64,000 bases of DNA from Paeniglutamicibacter gangotriensis Lz1y (lineage in GTDB: Bacteria; Actinomycetota; Actinomycetes; Actinomycetales; Micrococcaceae), in assembly GCF_000348945.1 (NCBI RefSeq), contig NZ_AOCK01000001.1, positions 310,001-374,000 on the forward strand, given 5' to 3'. The notes below the pieces were generated by a model. That model worked only from the letters and a program-made list of their open reading frames with translations. It ran no database searches and was not told the DNA's origin. A program made the translations under genes and the position numbers. Below are positions 42,798 through 51,156 of this stretch, piece after piece (the first letter of the stretch is position 1; each line of letters opens with the position of its first letter).

Positions 42798-43757
42798 TCA
42801 ACTCAAGACGTTGAGCGGTGTTCCTGCCACCCACGCGGCAATGTCGCGGACCGCGTCGGTGTAAAAGATGCTGAACTGTTCTTCGGTCACGTAGCCCAGG
42901 TGCGGGGTGGCAATCACCCCGGGGGTTTGTAACAGGTGGTGGTTCGCAGGCAGCGGCTCGACATCAAAGACGTCGAGGGCCGCCAGCGACGGGGCGCCGG
43001 AGCCCAGCGCGGCAACCAATGCGTCCTCATCGATGATGGCGCTGCGCGAGGTGTTGACCAGGATCGAACCGGACCGCATCGCTCCGAGTTCCTGGGCCCC
43101 GACCACCGCGGTGGTGCGCTCGGAGAGTTTCAAATGAATGGAGAGCACGTCGCTGCGGGCAAAGAGTTCTTCCTTGGCCACCAGCTCGACCCCGGCTTCG
43201 GCTGCCCTGGCGGCGGACAGGTTCTGGCTGTGGGCGATGACCTCCATCCCGAAGGCCCGACCGATCCCTGCGACCTGGGCCCCTACCTTGCCCAATCCGT
43301 AGACCCCGAGGGTGTGCCCCGCCAGCCCGGTGCCCAGCGTTTGCTGCCAGGGCTGGTCAATGGCCCGGGGTCGGGATGCCGAGAGCAGCTCCACATCCAG
43401 TCGGCGGGCAGCGGCCAGGATCAATGCCCAGGTGTGTTCGGCGGTGGCGGCCAGACTGCCAGAGGTCCCACACACCGTGATGCCCTGATCCCTGGCAGCG
43501 TCTAGGTCGATGGCGGCATTGCGCATGCCGGTGGTGACCAGCAGTTTCAGCTTCGGGAGCGCTTGCAGTCTTTCGGCGGTGAACGGGGTGCGTTCGCGCA
43601 TCGCCACCACCACGTCGAAATCTTGCAAGGCCTGGCAAACCGCATCGTCTCCGTGCCCGAGGAACCCGGAGAAGAAGACCGTCTCTGCGGGCAGCGATCC
43701 CCAATCGGCCAGGGTGCGGGCAACGTTTTGGTAGTCATCAAGGACGGCTATGCGCAT
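42798..43757 (-). CDS. D-2-hydroxyacid dehydrogenase family protein
   Basis: 319 residues from ATG 43757. Rossmann region TLGVYGLGKVGAQVAGIGRAFG, followed by the catalytic Arg (VNTSRSAIIDEDAL), Glu (DVFDVEPLP) and His (TPHLGYVTEE) in the expected order. The family reduces 2-oxo acids or oxidises D-2-hydroxy acids (glycerate, lactate, phosphoglycerate or other). It has no clear partner; it lies in the same direction as the following NmrA-like gene but is separated by 217 bases. Confidence 0.9.
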   Translation of the reverse strand: MRIAVLDDYQNVARTLADWGSLPAETVFFSGFLGHGDDAVCQALQDFDVVVAMRERTPFTAERLQALPKLKLLVTTGMRNAAIDLDAARDQGITVCGTSGSLAATAEHTWALILAAARRLDVELLSASRPRAIDQPWQQTLGTGLAGHTLGVYGLGKVGAQVAGIGRAFGMEVIAHSQNLSAARAAEAGVELVAKEELFARSDVLSIHLKLSERTTAVVGAQELGAMRSGSILVNTSRSAIIDEDALVAALGSGAPSLAALDVFDVEPLPANHHLLQTPGVIATPHLGYVTEEQFSIFYTDAVRDIAAWVAGTPLNVLS

Positions 43758-43974
43758 GGCTTCATCATAGGGTGTGCGGCGCCGCGTGCGGTGGAAAGCC
43801 GGCTGCCACATGAGAGCCGGTCAAACCGACCGCGGGAGAAAACGGTCATGGGATTGGTCGAGGCGTTGCTGAGCGGGCGGAGGGGACGGCATTTCCTGCC
43901 CGCCAGCGGGAGCATCGTCGGTGGCGCACCACGGTGGTGCCGGGACCATCCGGATGCGGTTGCCACCTGCGGGG

Positions 43975-44853
43975 TCAGGCCAGTTGCATGGCCATTTCAT
44001 CGGCGGCGGCCCGAACCGCCTCACCCAGCGTCGTGGCCGGCCGGCCGATCAAGCTGGCCAGTGCGTTGCCCTCAACAAGCAGTTCACCGCGGGCGATGCC
44101 CCTGTCGCTGTCGGCCAGGATCGTCGCAAAGTACGCGGGGACCCCGGCGCCGATCAGCAGGTGGGAGAAGTCTTCCTCCGGCAGGTCCTGGTAGACCACC
44201 TTCTGGCCCGTGGCGGTGCCTACCTCGCGGGCCAGATCGCCCAGGGTGAACGATTCCTCCCCGCCTAGCTCATACACCGCGTCCGCCTGGTCGTCAGCGA
44301 GAAGGACGGCCGCGGCCGCCTGGGCCAAGTCGGCCCGGGAGGCGCCGTTGAGCCTGCCGTCGCCCGCGCTGCCGAAGACCGAGCCGTGCCGCAGATATCC
44401 CTGAAGCTGTTCGGTGTAGTTCTCTAGGTACCAGCCGTTGCGCAACAAGGCGTAGGGGATCCCTGAATTGCGAAGTGCCCGTTCGGTCTGCTGATGGTCG
44501 GTGGCCAGCGCCATGGTGTTGGTGTCGGCATGGGGGATGCTGGTGTAGACCAGCAGCTGGACTCCCGCGTCCTTGGCCGCATCGATGACATCGAGGTGAT
44601 GGGCCACGCGCGGGCCCGGCTCAGTGCCGGAGACCAGCAGTGCCTTTTCGACGCCGACAAATGCCTCGCGCAGCGACGTCGGGTCGGAGTAGTCCATGGT
44701 GCGGGCCTGGACCCCGAGCAGGGCGAGTTCGGCCAATCTTTCCGGGTTCCGGCCCCCTGCGACGATCTGTCCGGCGGGAATGTCGCGCTCGAGGAGCGCT
44801 TCAACTACGAGGCGGCCGAGCCTGCCGGTGGCGCCGGTGACGAGGATTTTCAT
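43975..44853 (-). CDS. NmrA-type SDR oxidoreductase (quinone oxidoreductase QorB-like)
   Basis: 292 residues from ATG 44853 (AAAGGAAAC upstream). Atypical SDR with MKILVTGATGRLGRLVVEAL and the later IPHADTNTMALATDHQQTERALR, YALLRNGWYLENY, features of the QorB/azoreductase-like NmrA family. NADPH-dependent reduction of quinones or azo compounds is the family activity. It is divergent from an HxlR regulator gene with a 102-base gap, a common pairing in which HxlR responds to quinones or reactive electrophiles. Confidence 0.88.
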   Translation of the reverse strand: MKILVTGATGRLGRLVVEALLERDIPAGQIVAGGRNPERLAELALLGVQARTMDYSDPTSLREAFVGVEKALLVSGTEPGPRVAHHLDVIDAAKDAGVQLLVYTSIPHADTNTMALATDHQQTERALRNSGIPYALLRNGWYLENYTEQLQGYLRHGSVFGSAGDGRLNGASRADLAQAAAAVLLADDQADAVYELGGEESFTLGDLAREVGTATGQKVVYQDLPEEDFSHLLIGAGVPAYFATILADSDRGIARGELLVEGNALASLIGRPATTLGEAVRAAADEMAMQLA

Positions 44854-44955
44854 GGGGTTTCCTTTCGCGGAAGTAATGTCTGTCACCCATCACAACCGCG
44901 GAGTCGGGATGATGCTTCCCAAAAGAGAGTACGCACTTTAAGGTAAGGTGCTTTT

Positions 44956-45363
44956 ATGACTGCACCCGCCGGCTTCCACCCATCCGCAGTTTCTGCGGCA
45001 ACCCTTGTCCTTCAGGCCGATTGCCCTAGCAGGACCGTGCTTGACCACGTGACCAGCAAGTGGGGCGTGCTGATCCTGGTGTCGTTGGAATCGGGGCCGC
45101 AGCGCTGGAGCGAATTGCGTCGCCGGGCCGAGGGGATCAGCGAAAAGATGCTGGCCCAGACCCTCAGGACCCTGGAAGGCGATGGCTTCATCCATCGCGA
45201 CGCCCAACCCATCATTCCTCCCCGCGTCGACTACAGCCTCACCGCACTGGGAGCCGAATTGGTGCAACGCCTGCTGCCCCTGGTCACCTGGATCGGTGAG
45301 CACGCGGATGACATCATCGCCTCGACGGCCGTTGGCCCAGACAAGGTTTCGGCCACGAGCTGA
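44956..45363 (+). CDS. HxlR-family winged-helix regulator
   Basis: 135 residues, ATG 44956. CPSRTVLDHVTSKWGVLILVSL contains the conserved N-terminal Cys that senses electrophiles in QorR/YodB/HypR-type HxlR proteins. ELRRRAEGISEKMLAQTLRT, then LEGDGFIHRDAQP, form the winged helix. It probably represses the divergent QorB-like gene and itself, and releases DNA upon Cys modification by quinones or aldehydes. Such stress is expected during aromatic catabolism. Short direct repeat AAGGTAAGGT just upstream (44941-44948). Confidence 0.87.
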   Translation: MTAPAGFHPSAVSAATLVLQADCPSRTVLDHVTSKWGVLILVSLESGPQRWSELRRRAEGISEKMLAQTLRTLEGDGFIHRDAQPIIPPRVDYSLTALGAELVQRLLPLVTWIGEHADDIIASTAVGPDKVSATS

Positions 45364-45369
45364 GACGAG

Positions 45370-45411
45370 AACGGGCCCGGGACAATTCGGCTGAATCGTC
45401 CCGGGCCCGGT
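45370..45411. terminator. bidirectional terminator between HxlR gene and pcaC
   Basis: 12-bp stem (45372-45383 with 45398-45409) extended inward by ATTC/GAAT with one mismatch; loop GGCT. It serves the convergent genes. Confidence 0.75.
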
Positions 45412-45432
45412 GCCTGATTAGTGGCAGGAGCC

Positions 45433-45840
45433 CTAGCTAGCGTTCTGCGCTTCGTATTCGGCCAGAACCCGCTTGCCGATACCGAACGCGGTGTTGGCCG
45501 CCGGCACCGAGCAATAGATGGCCGATTGCAGGAAGACTTCCTTGATCTCCTCGGCAGTCATCCCGTTGCGCAGGGCCGCGTGGACGTGCATTTCCAGCTC
45601 TTCCCAGTAACCGCCGGCGATCAACGCGGTCAGCGTGATGGCGCTGCGGGTGGTGCGCGGCAGTCCCTCGCGGGTCCAGATGGTGCCCCACGCGTAGCGG
45701 GTGATCATTTCCTGGAACTCGTCGGTGAAGTTGGTGGAATTCACCGTGGCGCGTTCAACGTGTTCGGCACCCAGGACCTGTTTGCGGACCTCAAGACCCG
45801 CGTCGTAGGTGTCGCCGGGCAGGCGGGATGAGTCAGTCAT
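45433..45840 (-). CDS. pcaC: 4-carboxymuconolactone decarboxylase PcaC
   Basis: 135 residues, ATG 45840. Small AhpD-like helical protein: RKQVLGAEHVERATVNSTNFT, TRYAWGTIWTREGLPRTTRS, HVHAALRNGMTAEEIKEVFLQ, the PcaC pattern with conserved His. It decarboxylates 4-carboxymuconolactone to 3-oxoadipate enol-lactone. Its ATG overlaps the pcaD stop by four bases (45837-45840). PcaC is separate from PcaD, unlike the fused PcaL of many actinobacteria. Last gene of pcaBDC. Confidence 0.96.
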   Translation of the reverse strand: MTDSSRLPGDTYDAGLEVRKQVLGAEHVERATVNSTNFTDEFQEMITRYAWGTIWTREGLPRTTRSAITLTALIAGGYWEELEMHVHAALRNGMTAEEIKEVFLQSAIYCSVPAANTAFGIGKRVLAEYEAQNAS

Positions 45841-46652
45841 GCGGTTTTCTCCTGGGAAACGGAAGCGAAGAATTCAAGCAACAGTGCGGCGGTTGCCGCC
45901 GGGTCCTCGGCCGGGGCCAAATGCGCGGCGGTGTAGACGGTGGCCGCCTGGGCGTTCGGGGCATGCTCGGCGATGAACTGGGCATCGGTCGGCGGGCAAA
46001 CCGAGTCGTGGGCTCCGGCGATAGCCAGGATCGGGTCGTTCATGCCGGCCAGGGATTCGCGCAGGTCGTATCCTGCCAGTGCGGCACAGGCGTGGGCGTA
46101 GGAGAACCGATCGGCGTCCTGCAGGTTGTGCAACAGGTCGGTGGACACCACGGGGTTGGCCTCGATGAAGCCCGGGGCGAACCAGCGCTCGGCCGATCCG
46201 GCGACGACCACCGGGGTGCCGGCCTTGGCCACGAGCTCGGCACGCTCGGCCCAGCCCTCGGGGGAGCCGATCTTGGCAGCGGAACAGATGACCGAGAGTC
46301 CGGCGAAGACGCCCGGGAAGTCGTTGGCCAGCTGCAGTGCGATGGCCCCGCCAATGGAGACACCCGCGTAGAACAGCGGGGTCCCGGCCGGCACGACCCC
46401 GTCGGTTTCCAGTGCCTGGAGCATGTTGATAACACCGGAGGCGAGTTCGGCCATGGAGAAGTCTTCGGTGGAGGGCGCGGAGGCGTCGTGGCCGGGCAGA
46501 TCCCAAGCCACGAGCTGGTAGTGCTCCTTCAGGTACGGCACTGCTGGTCCCCAGAGGGCCAGCGAGCCGGTGCCCAGCGAGGGGCCCAGCACGAGGGTGG
46601 GTTTGCCTGCTGCACCGTGGAGCAGGGACGGGGTCAATGTGGGAATGCTCAT
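45837..46652 (-). CDS. pcaD: 3-oxoadipate enol-lactonase PcaD
   Basis: 271 residues, ATG 46652, overlapping the pcaB stop by four bases. Alpha/beta-hydrolase: nucleophile Ser in YAGVSIGGAIALQL, an AWDLPGHDAS strand, and a C-terminal His in AAHLAPAEDP. It opens 3-oxoadipate enol-lactone to 3-oxoadipate. It is coupled on both sides to pcaB and pcaC, so the three proteins should be made in fixed ratio. Confidence 0.95.
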   Translation of the reverse strand: MSIPTLTPSLLHGAAGKPTLVLGPSLGTGSLALWGPAVPYLKEHYQLVAWDLPGHDASAPSTEDFSMAELASGVINMLQALETDGVVPAGTPLFYAGVSIGGAIALQLANDFPGVFAGLSVICSAAKIGSPEGWAERAELVAKAGTPVVVAGSAERWFAPGFIEANPVVSTDLLHNLQDADRFSYAHACAALAGYDLRESLAGMNDPILAIAGAHDSVCPPTDAQFIAEHAPNAQAATVYTAAHLAPAEDPAATAALLLEFFASVSQEKTA

Positions 46653-48058
46653 GCGTGGTTCCAATCGTTGAAGTCGTCGCGGATGCTGTTGATGAAATCG
46701 GTGGCCGAGCCGAGGTAGCCGGCGGGGTCCAACAAGTCATCGAGGAACAGCTTGTTGTCCATATCCGAGGGCAGGACCCCCTGCAGCAAGGTGCGCAGCG
46801 GGGTGCCGGTGGCCAGGGATTCGAGGACGAGGCCCTGCACAGCTGCCTTGCCGCCATCCACCAGCGGGGCGGCGACGGCCAGAATGCGCTCGGAGACCAA
46901 AAGGTCCCCGGATAATGCCATGTTCCGGGCCATAGCCTCGAGGTGGACCTGCAGGCCGGAGGCCAGTACACGGGCGTGGTGCGCGGCTCCGCCGGCCAGC
47001 CGCAACAGCTCGCGCAGCGCGGCCCACTCGGAATGCCAGCCGCCGTCGGGACGCTCGTCCACCGCGGTGCCGGCGGCGGTGTAGAGCGTTGCCAGGTGTC
47101 CGGGGGCGGAAAGTGCACTATTGCGCAGCAATACTGAGTGCACGGGGTTGCGTTTTTGTGGCATCGCCGAGGAACCGCCCTTGCCCGCCTCATGGGGTTC
47201 GGACAGTTCGCCGATTTCCGGACGGGCCGCGGTGAGTACATCGGCGCCGAAGGTGCCGGCAGCGGCAACCACCGAGCCCAGTGCGGAGCCGAGCCCGAGC
47301 ACCGGTTCGCGCACGGTATGCCACGGAGTGCGCGGTGCGGACAATCCCAGCTCGGTGGCCAGCGCCGTGGTGAGTTCGGCGGCACGCTCGGCCAATCCGT
47401 GGTCGGACTTGTAGGGCAGCGAGGTACCCAGTCGTTGGTGCAGCGAGGCGAGGGTGCCCACGGCTCCGCCCCATTGCACGGGCAACGAGGCCGCGCTTGT
47501 CTCTAGTCGGCGCCCGGCGGCAACCAGCCCCGCCAGCCAGTTGGCGGCTCGCAGCCCAAAGACCGTGGGAAGCGCGTGCTGGGTCAGTGAACGGGCGACG
47601 CACACGGTGCCCTGATGTGTGTGGGCCAGCTCGGACAGGGCCGCGGCGGCACCAATCAGGTCCGTACGAATCAGCGCGATGGCCCGGGAGGCCATGAGCA
47701 TCAGCGCGCTGTCGATGATGTCCTGGCTGGTGGCCCCGCGGTGCAGGGCGGTGGCGGCGGTGGAGGGCGCTCCGGTAGCGGTGAGGCGTGCGCGCATCAT
47801 GGACAGCAGCGGGATCAGCGCGTTGGCGCCATCGGGTCCCTGGTCTGCCAGCTCGGCCAGGTCATAGTGCTCGACGTGTGCGATGGCCGCAACGGCTGCC
47901 GCGTCGGCGGCGGTGCACAACCCGGCGTCGGCCTGGACCTTGACCCAGGCAGATTCGACGTCGAGCATCCCCTGGACGAAGGCAGCATCACTGGCTGCTT
48001 CGGCCACAGGGGTTGCGGCCCAAGCGGGGGTCAACAATCCGTAATCGACCGGGTACAT
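46649..48058 (-). CDS. pcaB: 3-carboxy-cis,cis-muconate cycloisomerase PcaB
   Basis: 469 residues from ATG 48058. ATG 48070 directly abuts AAGGAG, too close to be used well; 48058 is 12 bases from it. Aspartase/fumarase superfamily signature GGSSAMPQKRNPVHSVLLR, with AWVKVQADAG and LHRGATSQDIIDSALMLM. It converts 3-carboxy-cis,cis-muconate to 4-carboxymuconolactone. It follows pcaG after about 190 bases containing a GC-rich palindrome. Confidence 0.95.
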   Translation of the reverse strand: MYPVDYGLLTPAWAATPVAEAASDAAFVQGMLDVESAWVKVQADAGLCTAADAAAVAAIAHVEHYDLAELADQGPDGANALIPLLSMMRARLTATGAPSTAATALHRGATSQDIIDSALMLMASRAIALIRTDLIGAAAALSELAHTHQGTVCVARSLTQHALPTVFGLRAANWLAGLVAAGRRLETSAASLPVQWGGAVGTLASLHQRLGTSLPYKSDHGLAERAAELTTALATELGLSAPRTPWHTVREPVLGLGSALGSVVAAAGTFGADVLTAARPEIGELSEPHEAGKGGSSAMPQKRNPVHSVLLRNSALSAPGHLATLYTAAGTAVDERPDGGWHSEWAALRELLRLAGGAAHHARVLASGLQVHLEAMARNMALSGDLLVSERILAVAAPLVDGGKAAVQGLVLESLATGTPLRTLLQGVLPSDMDNKLFLDDLLDPAGYLGSATDFINSIRDDFNDWNHA

Positions 48059-48143
48059 TCGGTGGTGCATCTCCTTGGACGGTGGGGGCCCGGCGGATCC
48101 GTGGAAGCGCTCGGGAAAGGCTGTGCGGGGGATGAACCCCCAA

Positions 48144-48159
48144 AACCCCCGCGGGGGTT
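48144..48159. promoter_or_regulatory. GC-rich palindrome between pcaG and pcaB
   Basis: AACCCCCGCGGGGGTT, a perfect 16-base palindrome in the 189-base gap (48059-48247). It may be an attenuator, terminator or operator; no T-tract follows. Confidence 0.4.
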
Positions 48160-48247
48160 AGGAGCCGTCGAATCCATCATCCCAATTCGGGAGCGGAAAA
48201 GGCGAGTCCCGCCGCACGCGGGGGTCATCTAGTGGTGCTTCAGAGGG

Positions 48248-48841
48248 CTAGTCCTCGCGCGGGTAGGCCAGGAACACCGTCTCATCTTCGCCCTGCAGGG
48301 AAACATCGAAGCGCAGCGACCCGTCGGCTTCGCGGGTGGCGATCATCGAGGCGCGGCTCTTGGCATCCAGTGAGGAAAGTAGCGGATCATTGGCCAGCGC
48401 CGCGGTGTCCTCGGGCAGGTAGATGCGCGTGAACAGGCGGTTGAGCAGGCCGCGGGCAAAGACCGTGAGCATGATGAACGGCGCCTTGCCTGCTTCTGTG
48501 GCCCCGGGGTTCAGGGTGGTGAAGGTGTAGTGCCCGGCGTTGTCCACCGCGGTGCGGCCCCACCCTGTGAAGGTGTAACCATCGCGCACCAGCGAGCCGT
48601 CCTTCGAGACGACGTTGCCTTCTTCGTCGGGTTGCCAGATTTCTAACAGGGCGTCGGGGATTAGGGCGCCTGCACCGTCGGTGACGTTTCCGTGCAGGCG
48701 CACCGAGCCGGGACGTGCCTGGTTGACCAGCTCGTTGTCCTTCTCATAGGGAAGGGCGTAACCGTAGAACGGGCCGATGGTCTGTCCCGGGGTGGGAGCC
48801 AGCTTCAGGGCTGGGGCGGAGGTGTGTGCTGCCTGAGTCAT
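48248..48841 (-). CDS. pcaG: protocatechuate 3,4-dioxygenase alpha subunit PcaG
   Basis: 197 residues, ATG 48841, sharing one base with the pcaH stop (TAATG). Intradiol dioxygenase fold, PTPGQTIGPFYGYALPYEKD, DALLEIWQPDEEGN, FARGLLNRLFTRIYLPEDTA, typical for the catalytically inactive alpha subunit that forms (alpha-beta)n complexes with PcaH. A longer in-frame extension into pcaH is rejected. Confidence 0.96.
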   Translation of the reverse strand: MTQAAHTSAPALKLAPTPGQTIGPFYGYALPYEKDNELVNQARPGSVRLHGNVTDGAGALIPDALLEIWQPDEEGNVVSKDGSLVRDGYTFTGWGRTAVDNAGHYTFTTLNPGATEAGKAPFIMLTVFARGLLNRLFTRIYLPEDTAALANDPLLSSLDAKSRASMIATREADGSLRFDVSLQGEDETVFLAYPRED

Positions 48842-49674
48842 TAGTGATCTCCCTCTTCGTCTTCCATCCAGGTCCGGTTTGAACCGGTCAATACGATGTC
48901 CCAGTTGTAACCGGTGGCCCATTCGTGGGACGTGATCGAGTGGTCGTAGGTGGCCACCAGACGATTGCGTGCCTCGGCGTCGGTGATCGACTGGTAGATC
49001 GGGTCTAGCGAGAACAGCGGGTCGCCCGGGAAGTACATCTGGGTGATCATCCGCTGAGTGAAGTCGGTGCCGAAGAGCGAGAAGTGGATATGCGCCGGGC
49101 GCCAGGCGTTGTGGTGGTTCTTCCACGGGTACGGTGCCGGCTTGATGGTGGTGAAGGAGTATTCACCGTTCTTTCCGGTGATCGCGCGTCCGACGCCGGT
49201 GAAGTTCGGGTCGATCGGGGCTGGGTGCTGGTCACGCTTGTGGATGTAGCGTCCGGCGGCGTTGGCCTGCCACACCTCGATGAGCTGGCCGGCCACCGGG
49301 CGTCCGTCGCCGTCGAGCACGCGTCCGGCCACCACGATGCGCTCGCCGATCGGCTCGCCATTGTGCTGGATGGTCAGATCGGATTCCAGGGTGTGTACGT
49401 CGCGCTCGCCGAAGGCGGGGGAGTAGAGCTCGATGGTTTCCGGGTCCACGTGGTGCAGGTTCTTGGTGGGGTGGCGCAGCAGCGAGGAGCGGTAGGGGGC
49501 GAAATCGAGGCGCGGTTGCGTCTCGGCTTTGACGCCTGCGGCCAGGGATTTTTGGTAGCCGACTTGGATATCGCTGATCTCGGCGCTCATGGATTCCTGC
49601 GAGACGGCGGTGGCTGCTGGATCCAAGCTCGGGGATTGATTGGAGGTCTTCGACGATGCGGTTTCGGTGCTCAC
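48841..49674 (-). CDS. pcaH: protocatechuate 3,4-dioxygenase beta subunit PcaH
   Basis: 277 residues from GTG 49674, chosen because AAAGGAG lies six bases upstream. The beta subunit holds the non-heme Fe(III): Tyr in NAAGRYIHKRD, Tyr in PAPYPW and the two His in RPAHIHFSLFG. It cleaves protocatechuate between the hydroxyls to 3-carboxy-cis,cis-muconate. It is preceded by pobA at 57 bases on the same strand; pobA makes its substrate. Confidence 0.97.
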   Translation of the reverse strand: MSTETASSKTSNQSPSLDPAATAVSQESMSAEISDIQVGYQKSLAAGVKAETQPRLDFAPYRSSLLRHPTKNLHHVDPETIELYSPAFGERDVHTLESDLTIQHNGEPIGERIVVAGRVLDGDGRPVAGQLIEVWQANAAGRYIHKRDQHPAPIDPNFTGVGRAITGKNGEYSFTTIKPAPYPWKNHHNAWRPAHIHFSLFGTDFTQRMITQMYFPGDPLFSLDPIYQSITDAEARNRLVATYDHSITSHEWATGYNWDIVLTGSNRTWMEDEEGDH

Positions 49675-49730
49675 TGCGGGCTCCTTTCGGGGAGGCGGGG
49701 TGGTATGTGGTGAAAGTGTGGGGCGACGAG

Positions 49731-50921
49731 CTAGGAGTGCGGCCAACCGGTGTAGGACTCGGCCAGGTACTGCTGCCCGAAGCGAGAGGACGTCACGGTG
49801 TCGAGCTCGCCCAAGGCGCGCTTGGCCATGAACGGATCGGCATCCACCGGGGTGTGCAGCATCGAGGTCATCCAGTAGGAGAAGTTCTGTGCCTTCCATA
49901 CGCGCTTCAGCGCCAGGTCGGAGTATCCGTGCAGCAGGGTCGAATTCTGGGTGGAGTAGTAGGAGTCGATGGCTTCGAAGAGCACCTTGACGTCGGCGAA
50001 GGCGAGGTTCAGGCCCTTGGCGCCGGTGGGCGGGACGGTGTGCCCGGCGTCCCCGATCAGGAACATCCGGCCGTGCGAGAGCGGTTCGCGGACAAAGGAG
50101 CGGAACTTCAGCACCGTCTTGTCGAAGATGTTTCCGGTCTTGAGGGTGAATCCGTCGGGCCCGTCAACGCGGCGCTGCAGCTCGGACCAGATCCTGTCCT
50201 CGCTCCACGCATCCACGTCCTCGTTCGGGTCGCACTGGAAGTACATGCGCTGGACGGTCTCGGAGCGCTGGGAGATCAGTGCGAAGCCGTGCGGGGAGTT
50301 GGCGTAGATGAGCTCCGGTGCGCTCTTCGGGGCCTCGGTGAGGATGCCGAACCAGGCGAAGGGGTACTCGATCTTGAAGTCCTGGGTGCCGGGAACGGCG
50401 CGGCGGCAGAAAGACCGTGAGCCGTCGGCGCCGACCAGGATGTCGCAGTGCACCTCGAAGTCGGTGCCTGTGGCGTCGGTGAAGTGGAACTTCGGGGTTT
50501 CGGTTTCCAGGTCGAAGACCGCCGTGACCTCGGAGGAGTAGCGCACGTCTCCGTTATCGCGTTTCCGGGCCGCGGCCAAGTCGACGAAGACCTCGTTCTG
50601 CGCGTAGAGGGTGACCGTTGCATCGACCAGGTCGGTGAAGTCCAGCGGGTGGGATTCGCCGTTGAAGCGCAGGTCGATACCCTCGTGTTCGTCGCCGTGG
50701 GTGAGTACCCGGCCGTCGACCCCGGAATCGGTGAGCATCTTGACCGATCCGGCCTCGAGGATGCCGGCGCGGTGGGTGTTGCGGATGGTCTCGTGGTCGC
50801 GGGATTCCACCACGAGGTTTTCGATGCCGTTCTTGGCCAGAAGGTGCGAGAGCATCAGTCCCGCCGGGCCGCCGCCGACGATGCCGACCCGGGTTTTGAT
50901 GATGGTGCGCGCTGTGGCCAT
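49731..50921 (-). CDS. pobA: 4-hydroxybenzoate 3-monooxygenase PobA
   Basis: 396 residues, ATG 50921. Flavin monooxygenase: FAD-binding GIVGGGPAGLMLSHLLAKNG, the GADGSRSFCRRAVPG (DG motif), GDAGHTVPPTGAKGLNLAFAD (GD motif), and RAGILEAGSVKMLTDSGV, which is specific for PobA. It hydroxylates 4-hydroxybenzoate to protocatechuate with NAD(P)H and O2. The pyridine-nucleotide preference is not determinable from the sequence. First gene of pobA-pcaHG(-BDC), with an operator-like palindrome upstream at 51064-51078. Confidence 0.97.
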   Translation of the reverse strand: MATARTIIKTRVGIVGGGPAGLMLSHLLAKNGIENLVVESRDHETIRNTHRAGILEAGSVKMLTDSGVDGRVLTHGDEHEGIDLRFNGESHPLDFTDLVDATVTLYAQNEVFVDLAAARKRDNGDVRYSSEVTAVFDLETETPKFHFTDATGTDFEVHCDILVGADGSRSFCRRAVPGTQDFKIEYPFAWFGILTEAPKSAPELIYANSPHGFALISQRSETVQRMYFQCDPNEDVDAWSEDRIWSELQRRVDGPDGFTLKTGNIFDKTVLKFRSFVREPLSHGRMFLIGDAGHTVPPTGAKGLNLAFADVKVLFEAIDSYYSTQNSTLLHGYSDLALKRVWKAQNFSYWMTSMLHTPVDADPFMAKRALGELDTVTSSRFGQQYLAESYTGWPHS

Positions 50922-51063
50922 GAGTGGATCGTGTTCCTTTGCTGCGTGGGGTTCCGGGGCGGCACGGGCACGTCGCTGTGCCGAGGGGTACGCCGCGGGG
51001 AACCCGGAGTATGGGGTATCTGACTCAAGTGTGTGGGTTGGCCCACGACAAACACATGCCGCG

Positions 51064-51078
51064 TCTCATTGAATGAGA
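51064..51078. promoter_or_regulatory. palindromic operator candidate upstream of pobA
   Basis: TCTCATT-G-AATGAGA, perfect 7-bp arms, 143 bases upstream of the pobA ATG. It is the kind of site bound by IclR- or GntR-type regulators of pob/pca genes. Confidence 0.55.
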
Positions 51079-51156
51079 ATATGTTGGGTGGGTGCCGACC
51101 GCGCCGAGTGCCCGGCGGACTCTGGATTCGCGCAGCGGCCCGAGTGATCGGCGGTT

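Noticed and set aside
45433-46652. PcaL-type fusion of decarboxylase and enol-lactonase
   Set aside because: There are two separate frames with an ATGA overlap, so the proteins are made separately.
48059-48070. ATG 48070 as start of pcaB
   Set aside because: The SD AAGGAG is directly adjacent with no spacing; ATG 48058 is better placed. The alternative cannot be excluded.
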